From an uncultured Bacteroidales bacterium (GTDB taxonomy: Bacteria; Bacteroidota; Bacteroidia; Bacteroidales; P3), in NCBI GenBank assembly GCA_900316515.1, contig ONDE01000015.1, positions 1 through 60,220 on the forward strand: 60,220 nucleotides of DNA, in the 5' to 3' direction. Shown one piece after another: positions 8,916 to 18,900 of the stretch (its first letter is position 1; each line of letters begins with the position of its first letter). A program made the translations under genes and the position numbers. The notes beneath the pieces are model-generated. The model worked only from the letters and a program-made list of their open reading frames with translations. It made no database searches and was not told the DNA's origin.

Positions 8916-9695
8916 ATGAAGAAGGACCAGTATGTGATAGCGTGCGTTGAGACGCCCGAGGGAGCCGAGCTCCTTATCCCGTGGGCGAAGCATTTCGCCC
9001 AGCGCCTTAATGGCAAGGGGCTCATGTTGCTCGCTGTCTCGGCCGACGGCGACAGCGAGTGGCTCAAACAATACGGCATACCGTATGTTGGATTGCGTGG
9101 CGACTGGAAGACGGCCATCGACGGGCTGCCTACGGCCTTCGGCGGCATACTGGCGGTAACTGCGGTGGACCCCACGGCGCCACACCGTTCCATCACCAAC
9201 CCACGCACCATGCTGCGCCAGTTCCGTGACTGCAAGATAGCCTACCTAGCAGTGCCCATCCCATCTAACGGCACTCCCCTCACCTCTAGTGTCTCCATAG
9301 TTCTCGACCACCGACGAGAGAGCAAGGAGAAGTTCATCTGGGCATCATATCTGGTGCGGTTCGTTGGAGCGAAGCTCACCGTGGCGCTGCCCGACTACCG
9401 CGATGCGGGCTTGCGAGGGCAGCAGCAGAACAACCTACGCTACTTGGAGAAGATAGCTCCCACGTTAGGACTCACATATAGCACAGCCACTATCCCCGCG
9501 CCGGCGATGACGCCGTCGGACGTGGTGGCCGTGGAGGCCTTGCGGCCCGACATGGTGCTGGCATTGGCCACGGACCGCCGCGACCGCGACGTGGGCGACT
9601 GGCTGCTGGGCGACCCCGAGTTGAAACTGCTCCGCACTGGCACTCCCACCCTGCTGCTGAACCAGAGGGACGACCTCTATGTGTTGTGCGACTAA
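8916..9695 (+). CDS. Universal-stress-like protein (tandem USP fold)
   Basis: About 259 residues from the ATG at 8916 (MKKDQYVIACVETPEG). An in-frame ATG at 8901 lies at the end of the heptamer repeat and is less likely. The order of strands and helices (YVIACVETPEG, GLMLLAVSADGDS, then TSSVSIVLDHRRESKEK, AKLTVALPDYRD, PDMVLALATDRRD, LLRTGTPTLLLN) resembles two USP/adenine-nucleotide-hydrolase-like halves. The usual G-2x-G-9x-G-(S/T) nucleotide motif is not well conserved, so ATP binding is doubtful. It follows the type B surface protein and ends before a strong terminator. Confidence 0.6.
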   Translation: MKKDQYVIACVETPEGAELLIPWAKHFAQRLNGKGLMLLAVSADGDSEWLKQYGIPYVGLRGDWKTAIDGLPTAFGGILAVTAVDPTAPHRSITNPRTMLRQFRDCKIAYLAVPIPSNGTPLTSSVSIVLDHRRESKEKFIWASYLVRFVGAKLTVALPDYRDAGLRGQQQNNLRYLEKIAPTLGLTYSTATIPAPAMTPSDVVAVEALRPDMVLALATDRRDRDVGDWLLGDPELKLLRTGTPTLLLNQRDDLYVLCD

Positions 9696-9719
9696 ACAAA
9701 GGGACGTGGGATGTAAGAG

Positions 9720-9752
9720 GTGAGAGTTAAGTGAGAGTTAAGTGAGACTTAG
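9720..9752 (+). repeat. 11-bp tandem repeat (GTGAGAGTTAA x3)
   Basis: Two perfect units (9720-9730, 9731-9741) and one with two changes (9742-9752), just before the terminator. Confidence 0.75.
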
Positions 9753-9757
9753 GAGAG

Positions 9758-9791
9758 ACTTGTCCTTAGGGCGGACAGGTCGATTTTTTTA
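9758..9791 (+). terminator. Rho-independent terminator
   Basis: Stem ACTTGTCC (9758-9765)/GGACAGGT (9773-9780) with one G-T pair and a 7-nt loop, followed by seven T at 9784-9790. Confidence 0.85.
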
Positions 9792-9811
9792 TTAATTTTT
9801 GTTTTTTTTCT

Positions 9812-9819
9812 TATATTTG
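9812..9819 (+). promoter_or_regulatory. Promoter -7 box of the giant surface-protein gene
   Basis: TATATTTG at 9812-9819 matches TAnnTTTG. The -33 region is only T-rich. It implies a leader of about 100 nt that contains the 15-bp direct duplication. Confidence 0.6.
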
Positions 9820-9881
9820 CAAACAAGTTTATCAACAACTATTTTTAATAACGTACTAATATATAAACACTAAACAACATA

Positions 9882-9911
9882 TAGAATCCCAACGTTTAGA
9901 ATCCCAACGTT
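9882..9911 (+). repeat. Perfect 15-bp tandem duplication in the giant-gene leader
   Basis: TAGAATCCCAACGTT occurs twice back to back (9882-9896, 9897-9911), ending 17 bp before the ATG at 9929. It lies in the predicted 5' untranslated region, where copy number could alter translation of the 11.8-kb gene. Confidence 0.85.
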
Positions 9912-9928
9912 GTATAAAAAACACACCT

Positions 9929-12900
9929 ATGTATAAAAAGCTACTACTTTCCCTTTTGCTGTTTTCTATGACCATGGCCGTGTCGGCACAGAGACGTTCA
10001 TTAAGCATCGCCAGTGTGAACGAGATGGCAGGCAGCGTAAGCGTGGGCAATCTGTCCTCGAGCATAAGTGCCAGCTCGACGACCGCAGGCCTGTACAATG
10101 TCACCAACGGCACCACGGTGCAAATAGTGGCCACAGCGAACGCGGGCTACAACTTCGTTTGCTGGAGAGAGGGCGTCAGCATATACAGCCGTACTGCGGA
10201 CACGACGGTCACGGTGAGGAGCAACCGAAGCTTGACAGCCGTGTTCGTCAGCGTCTGCGACACGATGACCCTCGCGGTGAACGACACCACGATGGGCAGC
10301 ATAGAGATGCTCTATGAATTCACGCCACTCGACACCGTCGACCTGTCGACAATACAGAGCGACTACACGGTGCAGGACGGCACAGTGCTGACGGGCACCC
10401 TCGGCGGGAACCGCAGGATAAGTGTCGCCGACGGAGCATCGATTATGCTGAGCAATATGGCCATCTTGGGCGTGCATATGTCTGACAATGGTTCGCATTG
10501 GGCAGGTCTGACTCTGCTTGGCGACGCCACGATAGTACTGGATGGAGGGACGGCGAACTACATAAGGGGGTTCAACAGACAGGATCCGGGCATATTGGTT
10601 CCTGTGGGAGCCACACTGACGATCTGCGGTAGCGGTGAGTTAACCGCCGAGTCGGGCAACAGCCATAGTACGATCAACGACTCGTTGAGGGCTGCGGGCA
10701 TCGGCGGCGGATACAATTTAAGTTGCGGCAACATCGTCATCAACGGCGGCACCATAACCACCATTGGCGCCATTGGTGCCAGCCTTGGCAGCGGCTACAA
10801 TGCGGACTGCGGCAACATCGCGATCCATGGCGGTATCGTCAACGCCAGCAGCATCGGCTGCGGCAACGGCGCCTATATCGACAGCATCATCATCACGGGT
10901 GGCACTGTCAATGCTGTGGGCAAGAATCTGCAATCGGGTATCGGCACTGACGCGGGAGGGACTGTAAGCCACATACTCATCACCGGCGGCACCGTCAACG
11001 CCAAAGGTGGGGCAAAAGGTGCCGGAATAGGCTGTGGGCAGAACGGAACCTGCACTGATATAACAATCACTGGCGGCACAGTCGTTGCAGAAGGCGGAAT
11101 ATATGCCGCAGGTATCGGATCGGGCGAATATGGACATAGTTACAATATCACCATTGCCAGCACCGTAGCCAGCGTCACCGCGAAAAAAGGCATGGGCGGC
11201 AACGACGTCAAAAACATAGGTAACGGCGATAATGGTTCCGGTGGCACGATCACAGTTGGCGGACAACCCTACACCGACCCCAACAGCGACGTATCCACAT
11301 ACACGGGCACGGGCGACAACAGCGTCCAAGAGAAGATAGCCATGTCCATATCTCTGACCGACGGCCGCTACTCGGCGCCGCGCGGCAAGCAGGTAGTGGC
11401 CAGGGCCACCGCGAAGCAGGGATACCACCTCGACGCCTGGAGCGACGGCGCAGCGGTCAACACCACCGGCACCGATACCATTACCGTGAACAGTGCAACG
11501 ACCCTCACGGCATTCTTCGCCCAAGACTCCTTGATTATCAATGTCACGGTGATAGACACTAACAGCGGCAACGCCGTAGTGATATACAACGACTCGGCAG
11601 CCTCAAGCCATCTGGTGGAGCCCAACACCAACAATGTGATTACTATTTCGGCGACAGCGAAGTACGGCTACCACTTCGACCGCTGGGAGGAGGTGGACAC
11701 GATGTACAACTTCACCATCTACAGCCGCACAGCCGACACCACGGTGAGCGCCACCGGCGACCGCTGGTTCTACGCTTTCTTCGAGCCCAACCTCTACACC
11801 ATCGCCACCAACACGGCCGACACCAACATGGGCACCGCAGCAGTGGACAACAACATGCAAGGCCCGGTGGCCACAAGCCAGCCGTCGGTCGAGGCCGAAT
11901 ACAACTCGTGGGTGATGCTTACGGCGACGCCCAAACCCGGCTACCGCTTCGTCTGCTGGAGAGAGGCCGACAGCGTATACAGCCACACGGCGGACACCTT
12001 TGTCGTAGTCACTGCCGACCGAAGCCTCACGGCTGAGTTCGACATCAGCGCTGTGGATCTGGCCATCACGAATGTGAATCTGGATGTTGCCACAAGCAAC
12101 GTTCCGCAGTTTACTATCAATGTGACGAACAACGGCACTGAAGACCTGACGGGTGAGTGCTGCATAAGAATCTACAAAGACTATCTTGGCGGCGATACCG
12201 TGGCCGACTGTGCGATGAGCGCAAGAAGCATTGCCGCCGGCGAGACAAGGTCGCTAAGCTACTATTTCTTCACGTCGGATCTCTGCTCGCTCGGCGAGGG
12301 CGACAGCTTGGTCTTCGAGGTGCGAACCGACAGCACGCAGCCTGACACCATAGCCACGAACAATGTGGCGGGCTTGAACATAGGCACCATCTTCCCGTGG
12401 CGCAACACCTACGAGTACGTGAGCGACACCGTGTGCGACAGCCTCCGATGGACCCTCAACAACCACCTCTACCGCGAAAGCGGGACTTACGAATACAGCG
12501 CCGTCACCAACTACAACGGCGGCCAATGCGATTCGATAGTGGTGCTCGACCTGACGGTCAACCACGGCTACAGCATCGACACCTTCGCCATAGAACTCGA
12601 CAGCTACAACTGGCGCGGCAATGAGTTCCGCATAGTGCAAACAGCCACCTTCTCCTCGCAGGTGACGATGCAGACGGCGACTGGATGCGACAGCACCGTC
12701 ACGCTGCACCTCATGCTGATACCTACCGACACCGTCACCCTCCTCATCAACGACACTACGATGGGCAGCATAGAGCTTGCGGCCGACACCATACACCTCG
12801 ACACCCTGACGGCCGACTTCACGGCGCAGGACGGAGCAGTGCTTACGGGCCGCTACGACGGCGCACAGCACAGAATCTACATTGCCGACGGCGCCACGGT

Positions 12901-15900
12901 GACCCTTGCGGGCATCGACATTCCCGGAAGGGACTACATCCAGGTCCATGAAGTGTGGAACGGCATCACCTGTCTGGGCGACGCCACCCTGCTGCTTGCC
13001 GACGGCACGATGAACAAAGTAAATGCCTATGAGTTTGGGGCTGGCATTTTCGTACCTCAAGGAAACACCCTCGCCATCTACGGCTCCACCGGCTGGCTCA
13101 ACGCCACCTCGCCCTCCGGCGCCGGAATAGGCGGAGGAACTGAAAGCATGAATATTCATACAACCTCCGGCAACATCGTCATCTACGGCGGCAACATCAT
13201 TGCCCGTTGTTCGGAAGGTTCCGGCATAGGCAGCTACACCGGCACTTGCGGCGACATCACCATCCATGGCGGAAACATCTACGCCACTTCACTCAACAGC
13301 GGTGCCGCCATAGGCTCTGGCGCTTACGGCTACTGCGGCAATATACTGATTACCGGAGGCACCGTCTCGGCCACCAGTGGGGGTTACGGTGCAGCCATAG
13401 GAACAGGCCTTGGCGATCCTTACGCCCAAAACGGCGTGTGCGGCGACATCACGATAATGGGTGGCAATATCACAGCCTTAACCCAAACATATAGGGATTT
13501 GGCCGCCATAGGTGCTGGCACGGAAGGCTTCTGCGGCAATATCCTCATCGCAGGCGGCACAGTGGATGCAACGGGCCCTGTTGCCATCGGTGCCAACGTC
13601 GGCCACTGCGGCGACATCGTAGTCGCCAACACCGTCACACGTATGGTTTCGCATACAACTTACAATTATGCGTTTGGCGACTCGTATGGAGCACATGTCA
13701 CCATAGGTAACAGCGATGGCATAGCGTACAACTTCACGGCCGACACCGACTTCTACGGCACCCAACCCCTGCTCCACCCCGCTCCTGTAAGCATCAACTA
13801 TCCCTCGCTCATCACCCCCATAGGCAACGGCCGCTATCGTGTGGCGCAGAACCAGAACGTAGTGGCGAAAGCAACACCCATCAGCTGCCACCACTTCGTC
13901 TCGTGGAGCACCGCCGACAGTGTCCTCACCACCGATTCTGCATTCCTGATTCCTCATTCCTCATTAAACCAATACACCAACACTCCCCTCCTCGCTACCC
14001 TGCAGCGCGACATCTACACCAGCGACACCACCGTCCATGCCGTCAACCATTATATCTGGAACGGCACCGAATACACCACCGGCGGCGACATCCAGGACAG
14101 ACTATACACCGCAGAGGGCTGCGACAGCCTAGCCACCCTGCACTTGACACTCGACTACATCGACACCATTACCCTCGCCGTCAACGACACCAATATGGGC
14201 AGCATAAAGATGCTCTATGCATTCACGCCGCTCGACACTGTCGACCTCTCCACCATACATAGCAACTACACCGTGCAGGACGGCACCGTGCTCACTGGCA
14301 CACTCGGCACCAACTCCACCAACCCCAACCACCCCAGTGCCGACAATCGCAAGATAAGCGTCGCTGCCGGAGCCACCGTCATGCTCAGCAATATGGACAT
14401 CACCGGCGTCGATAACAGCAACTTCAAATGGGCTGGTCTCACCCTCCTCGGTGATGCCACCATAGTGCTCGACGACAATACATCGAACTACATCCGTGGT
14501 TTCTACTATCAATACCCAGGCATCTACGTGCCAGGGGGCGCCACCCTCACCATCTGCGGCAGCGGCGAACTGACCTCCGAGTCAGGCAAGGGTGACCAGC
14601 TTTACGACCCCTGGTGGGCTCCCGGCATCGGAGGCGCCTATAACAATAGTTGTGGCAACATCGTCGTCGAAGGCGGCACCATTACCACCATTGGCGGCTA
14701 TGGCGCCAGTCTTGGTGGAGGCTATAGAGGTGCCTGCGGCAACATCGCTATCCACGGTGGCACCGTCAACGCCAGCAGCATAGGCTGCGGCAACAGTGCC
14801 ACAATCGACAGCATCCTCATCACGGGCGGCATTGTCAATGCAACGGCAAAAGATTTGCAAGCGGGCATCGGCTGCGACGGCGGCGGTACGGTAAACCATA
14901 TCGTCATAACGGGTGGCACCATCAATGCCACAGGCGGAAGGTATGCCGCTGGTATCGGCAGTGGTTATTGTGCCACAGTCAACCATATCACTATCACAGG
15001 CGGCACCATTACCGCTACCGGTGGCCAAAACGGTGCTGGTATAGGCGCGGGCGAAGGCAGAAACGGTTTAGGCCATTGTGGCGAAATCGTTATTGCAAGC
15101 ACAGTCACCAGCGTCACTGCCCAAAAGGGTACAAACAACACTAACGTAAATAATATCGGCCACGGCGACGGCGCCACCTGCGACACCGTCATCGTCGGCG
15201 GCCAGCCTTATACCGACCCCGACACCTCAACCTACACCTACACTGGCACCGGCAGCAGCGACAACGTCCAGCACTACATCACCGCAGCCACTCCCCTGCC
15301 CGACGGCCGCTATACAGTGCTGCGCGGCACGCAGGTAGTCGCCAAGGCTACGCCTAAGGCAAACCACCACCTCGCCAGCTGGAGCGACGGTGCCACCGTC
15401 AACGCCTCTGGCACCGACACCATCTCCACAAACGGTTCGGTAACAATCACGGCATTCTTCGAACACGACCCATACATCGTCAACGTCGCGGTGCTCGACA
15501 CTAACAGCGGCAACGCCGTGGTGATCTACAACGACTCCGCCGCCATCAGTCTCCCCGTCGGTACAGATACCAACGCCGTGGTCGCCATCTCGGCGACAGC
15601 GAAGTACGGCTACCACTTCGACCGCTGGGAGGAAGTGGACACGATGTACAACTTCACCCTCTACAGCCATACAGCCGACACCTCGGTACGCGTTACCGGC
15701 GACCGCTTGTTCTACGCCTACTTCGAGCCCAATATCTACACCATATCCACCTACACCGCCGACACTACCATGGGTACCGCCGCTGTCGACAACAACATGC
15801 AAGGGCCCGTGGCCGCAAACCAGCCATCGGTCCAAGCCGAATACAACTCGTGGCTGATGCTTACGGCGACACCCAAACGCGGCTACCACTTCGTGCAGTG

Positions 15901-18900
15901 GGAGGAGGCCGACAGCGTCTATAGCCACACTGCCGACACCTTTGTCGTCGTCAATGCCGACCGAAGCTTCACGGCAGTCTTCGCACAAGACAGCCACTCC
16001 TTCGTCGAGATGGGCGACGGTCTGCGCTGGGCCACTAACAACATCGGTGCCGACAATCAGTGGGACGTTGGAGACTACTTCGCCTGGGGAGAGACCGAGC
16101 CGAAGAACTCCTACAGCTGGAGCACATATCGTTTCAACGCGAACGGCAGCAACACCGACTTCACCCGCTACACCGGCAGCGACTACGACACGCTCCTCGC
16201 CGAGGACGATGCCGCCACCGCCAACTGGGGTCGCGGCTGGCGAATGGCGACCCGCGACGAATGGCAGACGCTGATGAACACCAACAACTACAGCTGGCAA
16301 TGGACCAACAACTACAACAACACGGGCAACAGAGGCTTTACCGTAACACGCCTCACGGGTCCCTGTGCCGGCAACACCATCTTCCTGCCTGCCAACGGCT
16401 ACATGGATAACTACTGGCTGAACAACAGGCAGTCCTGCCGCTATTGGTCGTCGACCATTGCTTCCGACAATATCAACGCATGGAAGACCACCATGGACAA
16501 CAGCAACTTCAGCATGCACGAAGCTGCACGTTATCTGGGAGGAGCAGTCAGAGCCGTGGGACACACATCGATGATAAGCGTTGCCGCCCAGAGTGACGAC
16601 ACGACGATGGGTACCGCCGGTCTGATGGTCGCAACACCTGGCGCCACAGCGGCGGCAGTTCTGGAGCAACGCGTCACTGTCGACACCGGTGCCACGGTCA
16701 CCCTTTCGGCAACACCCAAAATTGGCTACATCTTTGTACGCTGGATGGAGGCCGACACAACCTATAGCCTCTCAGCAGACACTGTGATTACCGTCATGGG
16801 AGAACGTTCGATGAAAGCCTTCTTCGCAGTACATCCTGTAGACACACTGATTCTTGCCGTCAACGACACTTCGATGGGCAGCATTGCCATCGAGGGCGCC
16901 TTCACGCCCACCGACACCGTCGACCTCGCGACACTTACGGGCGACTACACGGTGCAGGACGGCACAGTGCTGACAGGCACCCTCACTAACGACTACAAGA
17001 TATCTGTCGCCGCTGGCGCCTCGGTGCTGCTCAAAGGCATGATCATTCCCGGCATTAGCACGGCCGAACACCCATGGGCGGGCCTGTCGCTCCTCGGCGA
17101 CGCCACCCTCTTCCTCGACGACAGCAGCTACGTCAAAGGCTACCATTCCCGATACCCCGGCATCCACGTGCCAGCAGGCTCCACCCTCACGATCCGCGGC
17201 GTGGGCATACTGACGGCCCAGCCCTGCAGCCGGGCTGCAGCCATCGGCGGCGGATACGAGATTGACAACGGCAACATCGTCATCGAAAGCGGCACCATCC
17301 ACGCCCACGGCTACTATGCCGCCGGTATCGGCGGTGGCTACCGTGCGCAATCCTGCGGCAACATCACCATCCGCGGCGGCAATATCGATGCATCGAGCAT
17401 CGGCGGCGGCGACAGTGAAACAATCGACAGCATCACCATCACGGGTGGCACAGTCATAGCCACTGGCAACGACTTCGAGGCCGGCGTAGGCACCGGCCAC
17501 ACAGGCACGGTGAACCATATCATTATCACCGGTGGCACCGTCATTGCACAGGGCGGTACGCGAGCCGCAGGTATTGGTGGCGGTATATTCGCTCATTGCG
17601 GCGAGATTGTCATCGACAGCACCGTCACCCTTGTCACCTCTTCCAAAGGACACCTCACCGACACCAATATCGGCACCGGCTTCCAAGGCACCTTCGACAC
17701 CATTATTGTCGCTGGACAGGGCTATACCGACGTCAGCAACCCATTCAGCTACAGCGGCAACGGCTCGGGTAACCAGTTTGAGCCCTCCACCGTCATAGAC
17801 CTCGGCGGGGACCGCTACAAGGTGCTGCGCGGCAGACAGGTCGTGGTGCAGGCCACCGCGAAGCCTGGCCACCACCTCGCCAGTTGGAGTGACGGCGCCG
17901 CCGTCAACGCCGCTGGCACCGACACCCTTACGGTTAACGGCTCGATGACCCTCACGGCCATCTTCGAGCACGACGCCTACCAGATAAGCGCAATGGCCGT
18001 CGATACCGCCATGGGCAGCGCAGTGGTAATCTACAACGACTCTGTCGCCGCCACCCTGCCCGTGCTCCCCGATTCGACATTCATCCTCGAAGCCACCGCC
18101 AACCCCTGCTACCACTTCGTCTGCTGGACCAAGGGCGCCGACACCGTGGCCTCGGAGTCGATCATCGAACTGCAGGCCACCGACACCAGCTTCTATATCG
18201 CACACTTCGAGCGCAACCTGCCGCTGCTCGGCGACACGACCGCCGTTGTCTGCGACAGCCTCGTTTGGTTCGGCACCGCCTATACCGCCACCGACACGGC
18301 GACCCACAACCTGCTGACCGCCGAAGGGTGCGACAGCACGGTGACGCTGCACCTCACGGTGAAGTACAGCAGCACCGGCGACACCACCGCTGTGGTGTGC
18401 GACCTGTTCATGTGGTACGACTCCATATACACCGCCACCTCTGCCCCCACCCACCGCTTCGCCAATGCCGTGGGATGCGACAGTACGGTGACCCTCAACC
18501 TGACAGTCAACTACAAGAACACCGGCGACACCGTTGCCGTCGTCTGCGACAGCTTTGCCTGGTACGGCGACACCTACACCGCCTCCAACGACTCGCTGAC
18601 GCACTTCATGGAAGCCGCCAACCAGTGGGGCTGCGACAGCACGGTCATCCTCCACCTTACGGTGAACTATCAAAACAGCGGCGACACCACCGCCGTGGAG
18701 TGCGACCACTTCAGTTGGTACGAGCACCAGGGCCTTACGGCATCGACCGACACGCTGACGCACCTCCTCGCCAACCAGTGGGGCTGCGACAGCACGGTGA
18801 CGCTGCACCTCACCGTCAACTACCAGAACAGCGGCGACACCGCTGCCGTGGAGTGCGACCAGTTCACATGGTACGAGCATACGAGGGTAACGGCATCGAC

